Shown one piece after another: positions 24,956 through 33,165 of a stretch of 34,915 nt of DNA. The translations under genes and the position numbers were made by a program. The stretch is from an uncultured Nitrospirota bacterium. GTDB taxonomy: Bacteria > CG2-30-53-67. Within the stretch, counting starts at the first letter, position 1. Each line of letters opens with the position of its first letter. Location: NCBI GenBank assembly GCA_945786985.1, contig CALZGC010000056.1:1-34915 (forward strand). The letters are read 5' to 3'. The notes under the pieces were generated by a model, which ran no database searches, was not told the DNA's origin, and worked only from the letters and a program-made list of their open reading frames with translations.

Positions 24956-25768
24956 TCAAAGGAGAAATGCCGACAGACGGGCGAATTCCTCCATCGACAG
25001 GGTCTCGGCCCGCCGGGTGGGGGCGATCTCGGTCATGTCAAATGCGGCATCCAGTCGCTCCTTAGAAAAAAGCCGGGAGCCGATGAGCGCGTTGCGCAGG
25101 GTTTTACGGCGCTGGGAGAAGGCCGCCCGGACGATTCGAAAGAACCCTTCCGGGTCGGGCACCCGCACAGGCGGCCGGTCCAGGACGCGGAGCCTGACGA
25201 TGGCGGAATCGACTTCCGGTGCCGGGTAGAAGGACGTTTTCGGGACGTGCGCGACGATGCCGGCCGATGTGTAAAACTGAACGGCAATACTGAGCGACCC
25301 GTACTTCTTTGTGCCGGGCACCGCCGTGATTCTCTCGGCCAGCTCTTTCTGCAGCATGATCAGGATCAGCGAAAACCGCTGAACCCTGCCGATGAGGTGC
25401 ATCAGAATCGGCGTGGAGATGTAATAGGGCAGATTGGCCACGACCTTCACCTTGCGAGCCGGAAGTTCTTCGAGGTTGTATTTCAGAATGTCCCGATGAA
25501 CGATCTGCACGTTGCCCCGGTCTGCAAAACGCCGCCTGAGATAGGTGCAGAGTTCGGGATCCGTTTCGACAGCGATCACCTGCCCGGCCGCGGCCAGCCC
25601 TTCCGTCAGGACGCCGAGACCCGGCCCGATTTCCAGAACCGTGTCTCCCGCACGGACATCTGCGTGATCGAGAATCGCCTGCAGCACCCCTTCGTCCTGG
25701 AGGAAGTGCTGCCCTTTCTCCTTTTTGACTCTGAAACCGATCTGCGAGAGCGTCTTTCTGATATTCAT
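24956..25768 (-). CDS. rsmA: 16S rRNA dimethyladenosine transferase RsmA/KsgA
   Basis: 270 residues with the ATG at 25768, selected because AAGGA lies 4 nt upstream (an ATG at 25807 adds 13 residues but has no visible site). The enzyme dimethylates two adjacent adenines near the 3' end of 16S rRNA using S-adenosylmethionine. Motifs: KKEKGQHFLQDEGVL, SAM-binding LEIGPGLGVLTEGL (motif I), VIAVETDPEL, catalytic NLPYYISTPIL (112-122) and the C-terminal PEVDSAIVRL and AFSQRRKTLRNAL. The gene is first of the rsmA-dapF-...-hisB run. An inverted-repeat element (25815-25961) lies directly upstream and could carry or displace its promoter. Confidence 0.95.
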   Translation of the reverse strand: MNIRKTLSQIGFRVKKEKGQHFLQDEGVLQAILDHADVRAGDTVLEIGPGLGVLTEGLAAAGQVIAVETDPELCTYLRRRFADRGNVQIVHRDILKYNLEELPARKVKVVANLPYYISTPILMHLIGRVQRFSLILIMLQKELAERITAVPGTKKYGSLSIAVQFYTSAGIVAHVPKTSFYPAPEVDSAIVRLRVLDRPPVRVPDPEGFFRIVRAAFSQRRKTLRNALIGSRLFSKERLDAAFDMTEIAPTRRAETLSMEEFARLSAFLL

Positions 25769-25814
25769 TGTTTCCTTGGCGCGTTCAGTGAATTTGTTTT
25801 TTTCCATCGGCGTT

Positions 25815-25961
25815 TAACCCGGATTTTGCATGAGCAAATCTATTGCGAGGCCGGATAAGCTGCCGCATGCAGCGTTGCAGAAAATTTCCTGCGCCTTGCC
25901 TACGGCGCTTCTAGTATCTCTGGGGCCTCTCATGACGATCACTCACGCAATATCCGGGTTA
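25815..25961. mobile_element. Inverted-repeat element (MITE-like) upstream of rsmA
   Basis: A 147-bp segment with imperfect inverted ends: TAACCCGGATTTTGCATGAG (25815-25834) and the complement of TAACCCGGATATTGCGTGAG (25942-25961), matching at 18 of 20 positions. The interior has no ORF. The ends start and stop with TA, so a TA target duplication is possible but cannot be told from the repeat itself. A similar CCCGGATATTGC block occurs at 12248-12259. Confidence 0.6.
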
Positions 25962-26045
25962 TGAATGTAACAGATTCCCGTTGCAAACTAAAGAAATCAA
26001 ACAGGTGTAGGAAAAATGTTACCACTTTTCCGTCGGACATTTGCA

Positions 26046-26074
26046 TTGACAATAAACCGTGGGTTTGATTAAAT
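26046..26074 (+). promoter_or_regulatory. Sigma-70-type promoter for the histidine kinase gene
   Basis: TTGACA (26046-26051), 17-bp spacer and TTAAAT (26069-26074; four of six match TATAAT). It lies 65 bp upstream of the kinase ATG in AT-rich DNA. Confidence 0.5.
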
Positions 26075-26138
26075 AAAATCATCATTTGACGGCTGAAAAT
26101 CCCTGACGCCAGGCGCATCACCCGGCAGAAAATTCCCC

Positions 26139-27311
26139 ATGAGTGAACCCGTCCGGATCCTGATTGTCCATTCCGACCCGAAAATATCGACCAGCGTCAA
26201 AGAGATGCTGGCGGACGAGGGCCATCAGGTGCGTGCCTGCCGGGGGAGTGACTGCGGGATGCGGTCCCTGGAGGAGGCGCTCTATCATTTTGTCTTGCTC
26301 GATGCCACCCTGCCGCCGGAAGACCAGCTCGATCTGATGGAGTACATTACGGAATGCTGTCCCAGCACTCTGGTAATCCATGTTTCCTGGCATGCCATGC
26401 TGAAGTCCGCCGTGGAAGCGCTCCATGCGGAAGCGCCGGAGACGGACGGGCGCGGCGCCGTCAGCCTGGAAGCCATGAAACGGACCATCAATCGGCTGTC
26501 CCAGAACATCAAGGGGCAGAACCGGGAGAAAGAGGACCGCCGGAAAGCGCTGATCATGGCCAAGGACTTGCAGGAAGCCAACCTTCGCCTCCTGGAATTG
26601 GACCGGAAAAAGGACAGCTGCCTCGCCGTTGCCACCCACGAACTGAGAACACCCATCACCATCCTGAAAGGGTATATCCGGCTTCTCCGGGGCGAATCGG
26701 TGGGCAAGCTCAACAAGAGGCAGAAGCACCTTCTGGACGAGTCGAACCGGAACTGCGACCGGTTGTTGGGATTGGTCAACTCCATGCTCGACCGCAGCCG
26801 GCTGGAGTCGGAGATAGTGGACATTCATTTCCAGCGGCGGCCCTACACGGAGACCGTGAAGCAGGTGGTCTCCCAGATGCAGCACCATATCGACGAAAAC
26901 GGCTTGACGGTGAAGACCGAATTCCCCGGGGAGGAGATTCTCGTCCCCTACGACAAGAACGCGATTGAGCAGGCCCTCATTAATCTTATCAGCAACGCCG
27001 TCAAGTTTACTCCGGCGCCGGGGGAGATCACCATTCGGTGCGAACAAAAAAATGGTGCCGTCGTTACGGAGGTCATCGATACGGGGGTCGGGATCGAACC
27101 TGATGAGATACCCAAAGTTTTCGACGAATTCAACCGGGTCGGCAAACACCACGGACGCCGCAAAGGCGCCGGGCTGGGACTCTCCATCTGCAAGAAGATC
27201 ATCCGGGCACACAAAGGCGACATCTGGGTGGAAAGCCATGTGAACGGCGGAAGCCGTTTTTCCTTTTCGCTCCCCATGGATGCCAAGGCGCCCGCCTGCC
27301 CGCTGCACTGA
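26139..27311 (+). CDS. Histidine kinase with a degenerate receiver domain
   Basis: 390 residues, soluble. The first 100 residues follow a receiver fold (VRILIVHSDPKISTSVKEML) and keep an Asp at position 55 (VLLDATLPP). The acidic pair is VHSD instead of VDDD, and the conserved Lys of the last strand is missing, so phosphorylation is doubtful. After a coiled linker comes HisKA with His167 in ATHELRTPITILKGYI, then HATPase with [38 protein letters not shown] and GAGLGLSICKKI. It is upstream of, and on the same strand as, the sigma-54 regulator at 27684, so that regulator is a plausible partner. The ribosome-binding site is weak. Confidence 0.85.
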   Translation: MSEPVRILIVHSDPKISTSVKEMLADEGHQVRACRGSDCGMRSLEEALYHFVLLDATLPPEDQLDLMEYITECCPSTLVIHVSWHAMLKSAVEALHAEAPETDGRGAVSLEAMKRTINRLSQNIKGQNREKEDRRKALIMAKDLQEANLRLLELDRKKDSCLAVATHELRTPITILKGYIRLLRGESVGKLNKRQKHLLDESNRNCDRLLGLVNSMLDRSRLESEIVDIHFQRRPYTETVKQVVSQMQHHIDENGLTVKTEFPGEEILVPYDKNAIEQALINLISNAVKFTPAPGEITIRCEQKNGAVVTEVIDTGVGIEPDEIPKVFDEFNRVGKHHGRRKGAGLGLSICKKIIRAHKGDIWVESHVNGGSRFSFSLPMDAKAPACPLH

Positions 27312-27683
27312 ATTCCGGGCTGCCCGTGACGCCTCCCGTGAGAATTATTTTTCCCTTAATCAGAAAACTATTTCCCAGAAAGTGAAAAAAGTTTCCGTCT
27401 CCTCGATTCCATTAGGAAAAATTTTTCTCAAATCACCCCTATTTCCCTAGACCCAGAGCTTTTTCCGGTTTTGTCATTTCTTGTTTTGTTTTGAGTACAA
27501 ATTATGTTAAGCTAACGACAAGACATGCTTCCCTGAGCTTATCTCTTTTATGGGCCCGGACCGGGCGTTTTACCGGGGGCCGAACGCCGTCAATAGAGGC
27601 TGGGTTCACGCGAACCTGGAGGCTCGGGTGCCGGAGCAATACAGACCAGCAGGACTCTATTCATTAATACGCGGGAGAATCCG
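27312..27683. other. 372-bp leader region of the sigma-54 response regulator gene
   Basis: The first 200 bp are strikingly AT-rich and contain a weak sigma-70-like pair, TTGTTT (27481-27486), 16-bp spacer, TATGTT (27503-27508). The remaining 160 bp are GC-rich and would form a long 5' leader with a GCCCG-GAC-CGGGC hairpin (27554-27566, followed by GTTTTA) and a GGTTC-ACGC-GAACC hairpin (27603-27616). It may hold attenuation or regulator-binding elements; none is recognisable by motif. I saw no c-di-GMP riboswitch core. Confidence 0.45.
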
Positions 27684-29141
27684 ATGTCCGAAGATACCAC
27701 CATTCTGGTGATCGACGATGAGATTGAAATCTGCAATTATCTGAAGACATTGATCTCCCAGTACGGGTACCGCGCCGAGATTGCCACCAGCGGCAAGGAC
27801 GGACTGGAGGCCTTCAAACAGGAGGCTCCTGCAATGGTGATCCTCGACGTGGTCATGCCCGATATGGACGGACTGGAAGTCCTCAAGCAGATTCAATCGA
27901 ACGGCACGGAATCGAGCGTGGTCATGCTCTCCGGGCACCGACAGACCAGCACCGTCGTCGAGGCCATGAAACTCGGGGCCATCGACTTTCTCAACAAGCC
28001 TTTCGATCCCGACGAGTTGGAGATTACCATCAACAAGGCCCTGGAGAGACGGGATCTCCTCTCCGAAGTGCGGCGACTCAAGAAGCAGGTCGGCGAGCAG
28101 AACGGGAGCCAGATTCTTTTCGGCAACAGCGACAAGATGGCCGCGATCAAAGAGATCATCGACCAGGTTGCGGATACCGACATTACCGTCCTGGTCCGGG
28201 GGGAGAGCGGGACGGGCAAGGGGCTCATCGCCCGGTTCCTCTATGCCAATTCCACCCGGCGGGACCAGCATTTCGTTAAAGTCAACTGTGCGGCCCTGCC
28301 CGACGAACTCCTGGAAAGTGAACTCTTCGGCTACGAGCGGGGGGCCTTTACCGGAGCCCATAAGAAGAAGCCGGGCAAGTTTGAATACGCCCACAAGGGC
28401 ACCATTTTCCTGGATGAGATCGGCGAGATCCACCCCTCGTTGCAGGCTAAGCTCCTGCAGGTCCTCCAGGATGGCGAATTCTCTCCTCTTGGCAGCGAGC
28501 GGGACATACGGGTCGATTCGCGTGTCATTGCGGCGACCAATCGCGATCTGGAAGCGGCCGTGGCGGACGGGCGATTCCGGGAGGACCTCTATTTCCGCCT
28601 GAACGTCGTCTCCATCCTGGTGCCTCCCCTTCGGGAACGGATGGAGGAGATCCCCATTCTCACCGAACACTTCCTGCAGAAGTACAATCTCAAATACAAC
28701 AAAGAGTTCAAGAAACTCTCCCGCGCGACCATGGGTACCTTCATGAATTACAACTGGCCCGGCAACGTTCGCGAACTGGAAAACATGATCAAGCGTGTCG
28801 TCGTACTCGGTAGCGAGAAGCCGATTCTGACGGAGTTCAATCTCCGGGAAGAGGACGCCATGGTCCCGGTCCGCGTCATCGACGACGATCATCCTGAGCC
28901 CTCTGCCTCCTTCGGAACACCGGAAAGCGCGTTCGTGGACAGTCTTCTCGCTGGCAAAGAGGGATGCAGCCTGCGGGAGGTGAGCAAAGCGGCGTGCAAA
29001 CTGGCCGAGAAGGAACTCATCGGAAAGGTCTTGAAGCAGACGAATTGGAACCGAAAAAAAACAGCGGAAATACTAAAAGTTAGTTATAAAGCCTTGCTTT
29101 ATAAAATCAAAGAAAATAATATAGACAAGTTTAACAAGTAG
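27684..29141 (+). CDS. Sigma-54-dependent response regulator (NtrC family)
   Basis: 485 residues. The receiver (1-122) has Asp55 in ILDVVMPDMDG and a Lys in LNKPF. The AAA+ domain (about 145-375) has Walker A GESGTGKG (173-180), the sigma-54 contact loop GAFTGA (220-225), Walker B IFLDEI (241-246), and the arginine-finger region FREDLYFRLNV. The C-terminal Fis-type helix-turn-helix spans about 450-485 (NWNRKKTAEILKVSYKALLYKIKE). It should open sigma-54 promoters when phosphorylated. It sits directly upstream of the polysaccharide operon, like regulators of XrtA/PEP-CTERM loci, so those genes are likely targets. GGGAGAA precedes the ATG. The 3' end (29057-29141) is far more AT-rich than the rest. 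Confidence 0.9.
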   Translation: MSEDTTILVIDDEIEICNYLKTLISQYGYRAEIATSGKDGLEAFKQEAPAMVILDVVMPDMDGLEVLKQIQSNGTESSVVMLSGHRQTSTVVEAMKLGAIDFLNKPFDPDELEITINKALERRDLLSEVRRLKKQVGEQNGSQILFGNSDKMAAIKEIIDQVADTDITVLVRGESGTGKGLIARFLYANSTRRDQHFVKVNCAALPDELLESELFGYERGAFTGAHKKKPGKFEYAHKGTIFLDEIGEIHPSLQAKLLQVLQDGEFSPLGSERDIRVDSRVIAATNRDLEAAVADGRFREDLYFRLNVVSILVPPLRERMEEIPILTEHFLQKYNLKYNKEFKKLSRATMGTFMNYNWPGNVRELENMIKRVVVLGSEKPILTEFNLREEDAMVPVRVIDDDHPEPSASFGTPESAFVDSLLAGKEGCSLREVSKAACKLAEKELIGKVLKQTNWNRKKTAEILKVSYKALLYKIKENNIDKFNK

Positions 29142-29185
29142 CCGTCTTGCCAATAGCGCAGAGAAACAGCAAGAGAAAGGAGATC

Positions 29186-29794
29186 ATGATGATGAGAGGC
29201 ATCCTCATCTTTTGTATCGCCGCCGTCCTGTCCATGTCCGGTTGTGCCACCACCCCGAAAGAGGGGGCGCCCCCCGGCCCAGCCGTTGCCGGGACGCCTG
29301 CGGCAGAAGCGCCTTCCGTGGAACAGTACATCATTGGTGCCGAGGACTTGCTGCGCATATCCGTGTGGAAAGATGAGAATCTCACCACGGACGCCGTGGT
29401 CCGCTCGGACGGGATGATTTCGGTGCCCCTCGTGAACGACGTCATGGCGAGCGGCCTGACCGCGCTGCAGCTCAAGGAAGAGATCACCAACCGACTCATG
29501 GAATACATCCCCGGAGTCGAGGTGACGGTCGTTGTTATGGAGATGAGAAGCAACAAGGTCTACATCCAGGGGGAGGTGCAAAAACCGGGCCCCCAGCCTT
29601 TCAACGGCAATCTGACCGTGATCCAGGCACTGGCCCTGGCGGGCGGCCTGACGCCCTATGCCGACAAGAACTCGATCATGATTCTGCGGGCCAGTGGCCA
29701 GCAGCTTCAATTTGATTACAGCAAGGTCAGCCGGGGCCAGAACATGGATCAGAATGTCACCCTGAAACGGGGGGATACGATCATCGTTCCCTGA
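29186..29794 (+). CDS. Polysaccharide export lipoprotein (Wza family, XrtA-type)
   Basis: 202 residues with GTG-free start; ATGs lie at 29186, 29189 and 29192 behind AAAGGAG (29176-29182), and the second has the best spacing. A lipoprotein signal (ILIFCIAAVLSMSGCAT, lipobox LSMSGC) gives an outer-membrane anchor. The mature protein has the polysaccharide export domain (about 45-120: YIIGAEDLLRISVWKDENLTTDAVVRSDG, ISVPLVNDVMASGLTALQLKE) and a SLBB domain (about 125-200: NKVYIQGEVQKPGPQPF, VIQALALAGGLTPYADKN). It has one SLBB domain and lacks the Wza C-terminal helix, as do the small exporters of exosortase-associated loci. It opens the operon that continues with the chain-length determinant. 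Confidence 0.87.
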   Translation: MMMRGILIFCIAAVLSMSGCATTPKEGAPPGPAVAGTPAAEAPSVEQYIIGAEDLLRISVWKDENLTTDAVVRSDGMISVPLVNDVMASGLTALQLKEEITNRLMEYIPGVEVTVVVMEMRSNKVYIQGEVQKPGPQPFNGNLTVIQALALAGGLTPYADKNSIMILRASGQQLQFDYSKVSRGQNMDQNVTLKRGDTIIVP

Positions 29795-29798
29795 GGAT

Positions 29799-29829
29799 GA
29801 TGAGACGGGACATCGGAGTCCCTCTCATC
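29799..29829 (+). other. Intercistronic hairpin
   Basis: GATGAGA (29799-29805) pairs with TCTCATC (29823-29829) and GGGAC (29807-29811) with GTCCC (29818-29822), giving a 12-bp stem with a single bulged C and a 6-nt loop. There is no T-run after it, so it is more likely an mRNA stability or processing element than a terminator. Confidence 0.55.
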
Positions 29830-29883
29830 CGTTTGTCACATTCACGTGTAACACTGACTTTATAAATTAAGGAACCCTGTCCC

Positions 29884-31638
29884 ATGGAACAACCCCAGGC
29901 TATGGACGTCCGCGATTTGTGGCGGATTATCCGGACAAGAAAATGGTACATACTTCTGCCGGCGATAATCCTTTTTTCGATCATCACGGCCATCGCCTTT
30001 CTCCTGCCGGCCATCTACAAATCGGAGACCCTGATTCTCATCGAGAACCAGAAGATTCCGCTGGAGTTCGTGCAGTCGACGGTCACCTCGGCCGTGGAGG
30101 AACGGCTCAATGTCATCAATCAGCGGATCATGAGCCGTACCCGCCTGGAGCAGATCATGGGCAAGTTTGATCTCTATCCCGAATATCGTGGAAAGTGGAC
30201 CCAAGAAGAGATCATCGAGAAGATGCGAGAAGACATCCATCTCGATATCGTCTCCGCCGAGGGGGTGGACAAGAAGAGTGGTCGGCCCGTGACCTTTACT
30301 GTAGCGTTCAACCTCGCCTATGAGGGGAAGAACCCGAGCAAAGTGCAGAAAGTGACCAGCGAGCTCGCCTCCCTCTACATCGAAGAGAATCTTCGGGTCC
30401 GGGTCGATGCCAGCGCCGTGACGACGCAGTTCATGTCGGACGAGTTGGGAAAGATAGAGGAACAAATCCGGAAGCTCGGGAAGAAGATTTCCGATTTCAA
30501 ACAGGAACATCTCGATGAACTGCCGGAGCGCCTTCAGGTGAATATGGCAAACCTGGACCGCTATGAGCGTTATCTCGAGACCACCCATCGGGATCTGGGC
30601 AACGCCAAGTCGAGCCTCGTTTTCCTCCGGGGTCAGATGGCCTCCGTCGACCCCGATGCCACCATGGTTTCCAGCTATGGGCAGCGTATTCTCTCACCCA
30701 AGGAGCAGCTGGAGATCGACCGGACCAATCTGATCAGCCTTCAGGCACGGCTCTCCGACAACCACCCCGATGTGGCGGAGCTTAAGGAACGGATCGCCCG
30801 CCTGGAAAGCGAGGTGGGGGGCGCCGATTCGAACACCCTCCAAAAAGAGGTGGCCCAGAAACAGAATGCCCTGACCGAGCTGCTCGCCACCTATACCGAC
30901 AAGCATCCTGATGTGATCCGGACCCGCGGCGAGATTCTCGATCTCAAGGAGCAGCTCGCCCAATCCCGGGCCACCGCGTCCCAGGGGTATGCCGCGAACC
31001 CGACGAATCCCGCCTACATAAGCCTGCAGACGCAGATCGAGTCGAAGAAGCTGGAAGTCCAGGGTTTGCAGGAAAAGCTCCAGGAGTACATGAAATTAAT
31101 CGAGTTCTACCAGCAGCGGATCGGCAACACCCCGGCCGTCGAAAAGATCCTGGCCGCCATGCAGAGCGACTACGACATGGCCCGGATGAACCATCAGGAA
31201 CTCGTCAACAAAGAGACCCAGGCCAAGATCTCCGAGAGCCTGGAGAACCGCCAGCAGGGCGAGCGCTTCGCCATTATCGATCCCGCGCAGCTGCCCGAGG
31301 AGCCTTACAAGCCCAACCGCATGGCCATCATGTTCATCGGCCTGATTCTGGGCATCGGTGCGGGGGCCGGCGCCGGCTTTCTTTCGGAGTACATGGACCA
31401 GTCCTTCTCGAATGCTGACGAGCTGCGAAGCTTTGCCAATCTGCCCGTGCTGGCGGTCATCCCGAAGGTGGTCACACAAGGGGAAACCCGGCAGCGCCGC
31501 AGGAGAACGCGCATGGTGCTCGTCTCATCGGTTGTGGCTCTGGTTGGCATACTGGTGGTCGTGCAGGTTTTCTTTTTCAAATTTGACATTTTTCTAATCA
31601 AGCTGATCCGTGAGGCACAGAAGCTTCCTATCCAGTAA
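29884..31638 (+). CDS. Polysaccharide chain-length determinant (Wzz/GNVR family, XrtA-type)
   Basis: 584 residues. Inner-membrane polysaccharide co-polymerase. An N-terminal Wzz domain with a membrane helix (YILLPAIILFSIITAIAFLLP, about 22-42) and the motif YKSETLILIENQKIPLEFVQST is followed by a long periplasmic coiled coil (about 175-440, rich in E, K, L and Q) and a GNVR-like stretch (YDMARMNHQELVNKETQAKI). A second membrane helix (AIMFIGLILGIGAGAGAGFL) comes after PEEPYKPNR, the canonical Pro-rich motif. A further helix lies at the C-terminus (about 540-565). No ATPase domain is fused; the kinase is a separate gene three places on. The length and partner genes fit the XrtA/PEP-CTERM chain-length determinants. 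It lies 89 bp after the export gene. Confidence 0.88.
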   Translation: MEQPQAMDVRDLWRIIRTRKWYILLPAIILFSIITAIAFLLPAIYKSETLILIENQKIPLEFVQSTVTSAVEERLNVINQRIMSRTRLEQIMGKFDLYPEYRGKWTQEEIIEKMREDIHLDIVSAEGVDKKSGRPVTFTVAFNLAYEGKNPSKVQKVTSELASLYIEENLRVRVDASAVTTQFMSDELGKIEEQIRKLGKKISDFKQEHLDELPERLQVNMANLDRYERYLETTHRDLGNAKSSLVFLRGQMASVDPDATMVSSYGQRILSPKEQLEIDRTNLISLQARLSDNHPDVAELKERIARLESEVGGADSNTLQKEVAQKQNALTELLATYTDKHPDVIRTRGEILDLKEQLAQSRATASQGYAANPTNPAYISLQTQIESKKLEVQGLQEKLQEYMKLIEFYQQRIGNTPAVEKILAAMQSDYDMARMNHQELVNKETQAKISESLENRQQGERFAIIDPAQLPEEPYKPNRMAIMFIGLILGIGAGAGAGFLSEYMDQSFSNADELRSFANLPVLAVIPKVVTQGETRQRRRRTRMVLVSSVVALVGILVVVQVFFFKFDIFLIKLIREAQKLPIQ

Positions 31639-31729
31639 CGCCATGAATAGCCAGTGCCTGTTTGAGGATCGGGAGGCGGGATGTCCGCGCGACTTATAAA
31701 GACAGGCACCCGGGAGCACCAGCGAGACA

Positions 31730-33106
31730 ATGAACTTTCTGCGTTTTTCTTATCAGTTCAAAAAAGCGCTGATGTTCCTGTCGGAGGGGATTCTGATCTT
31801 TCTCTCCGTGCTGGCCGGCGTCTATTTTCGCGTGGGGGGCCTCGATCACGAACTGATCATCCCCAAGGCACTGCTTACCACCGGGGTCTGTCTGATCAGT
31901 CTCTACTACGCGGATCTCTACGACCCCAAGATCATCAAGGATATTCGGGAGCTGCTGATACGTCTGATGCAGGCCTTGGGCGTGGCCTCCATCGTGCTCG
32001 CGGTCATTTTTTACGTCTACCCCGTGCTCATGATCGGTCGCGGCGCGTCCCTCGTCTCGGCCTGTCTGATCATTGTGCTGATCGTTTCGTGGCGGCTCCT
32101 TTACCGCTCGCTCCTCATGCTTCGGGGGATGGAAGAGCGGATATTGATCGTTGGCACCAATCCGTTTGCCATTGAACTGGCCGAAGAGATCACGGCGCAG
32201 AGCACGCTGGGATATCGGGTGGTCGGTTACATCGGGCGCGATCCCGGACGGACCGTCGGGAACCCGATCGCCCTGCCGGTTCTGGCAGATCTGCCCGGCA
32301 TCGCCCAGGTCGTGCAGGATCAGCGGATCAACCAGATCATCGTCTCTCTTTCGGAGCGACGGGGCCGGCTTCCGATGGAACATCTCGTCGAGTGCAAGAT
32401 GTCTGGTGTCGATGTTAATGAGGGAGTCAGCTTCTATGAAAGGATCACCGGCAAAATCCTGATCGATAAACTGCGGCCGAGCTGGCTGATCTTCTCTTCC
32501 GGATTTGATAAATCGAGACTGGTGACAGGCACGAAGCGGATCCTTGAATTCACGCTCTCTCTGATCACCCTGCTGCTGCTGCTGCCGGTCATTCTGCTCA
32601 TTGCCGTGCTCATTCGGCTGGACAGTCCCGGGCCCGCCTTTTTCAAGCAGAAGCGGGTGGGGGAGCAGGGAAAGCACTTCGTGCTCTATAAATACCGATC
32701 CATGGCCGCCGATGCTGAATCAGAGACCGGGCCCATCTGGGCCGACGATGCGGATGACCGGGTCACACGGATGGGGCGTTTTCTGCGCAAGACCCGACTC
32801 GACGAACTGCCCCAGCTCTTCAACGTGCTGAAGGGAGACATGAGTTTCGTCGGGCCCCGGCCCGAGCGACCCTATTTCGTGGCCCAGCTCTCCAAGAATA
32901 TCCCCTATTACGGCATCCGCCACTCGGTGAAGCCGGGGATCACGGGCTGGGCCCAGGTGAGATACAGCTACGGCGCATCCGTGGACGATGCCAAGGAGAA
33001 GTTGCAGTACGATCTCTTTTATATTAAGCATATGTCTTTGTTCCTTGATCTGGAAGTGATCCTGGATACGATCAAGGTTGTTTTTCTCAAGCGGGGAGCG
33101 AGATAG
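31730..33106 (+). CDS. Polyprenyl-phosphate sugar-1-phosphate transferase (WbaP/EpsB-like, XrtA-type)
   Basis: 458 residues. It starts polysaccharide repeat-unit synthesis by moving a sugar-1-phosphate to undecaprenyl phosphate. Four N-terminal membrane helices (about 15-110), a Rossmann-like domain (RILIVGTNPFAIELAEEI, about 138-255) and another helix (LSLITLLLLLPVILLIAVLI) precede the catalytic domain. That domain has SPGPAFFKQKRVGEQGKHF, LYKYRSM, the key Asp-Glu pair in RKTRLDELPQLFNVL, and MSFVGPRPERPYF. It matches the sugar transferases of XrtA/PEP-CTERM loci in order and length. The start ATG has only a weak GAGAC site. A short IR, TGCCTGT...ACAGGCA, lies in the gap before it. Confidence 0.9.
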   Translation: MNFLRFSYQFKKALMFLSEGILIFLSVLAGVYFRVGGLDHELIIPKALLTTGVCLISLYYADLYDPKIIKDIRELLIRLMQALGVASIVLAVIFYVYPVLMIGRGASLVSACLIIVLIVSWRLLYRSLLMLRGMEERILIVGTNPFAIELAEEITAQSTLGYRVVGYIGRDPGRTVGNPIALPVLADLPGIAQVVQDQRINQIIVSLSERRGRLPMEHLVECKMSGVDVNEGVSFYERITGKILIDKLRPSWLIFSSGFDKSRLVTGTKRILEFTLSLITLLLLLPVILLIAVLIRLDSPGPAFFKQKRVGEQGKHFVLYKYRSMAADAESETGPIWADDADDRVTRMGRFLRKTRLDELPQLFNVLKGDMSFVGPRPERPYFVAQLSKNIPYYGIRHSVKPGITGWAQVRYSYGASVDDAKEKLQYDLFYIKHMSLFLDLEVILDTIKVVFLKRGAR

Positions 33107-33165
33107 CGGCGGCCCCGAGCTGCTGCGTGAACCATCGCTCAGGAGTTTCCGGGAGGTTCCATCGA

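Larger units (their letters stand above)
25808..26138. other. 331-bp divergent intergenic region (rsmA / histidine kinase)
   Basis: It holds the inverted-repeat element 25815-25961, then an AT-rich stretch with a promoter pointing to the kinase gene at 26139. The divergent arrangement means that both flanking promoters must lie here. Confidence 0.6.

Noticed and set aside
27617-27632. Possible sigma-54 promoter (GG-N10-GC spacing, TGGAGG...GTGC)
   Set aside because: Only the GG and GC steps fit; the conserved CAC of the -24 element is missing, and such spacing is common by chance in GC-rich DNA.
27540-27683. c-di-GMP riboswitch in the leader of the sigma-54 regulator
   Set aside because: No GEMM core (the GGACGCAAAGCC-type segment or the GGTAGGTAGCGGGG-type segment) was found, despite two diguanylate cyclases in the window.
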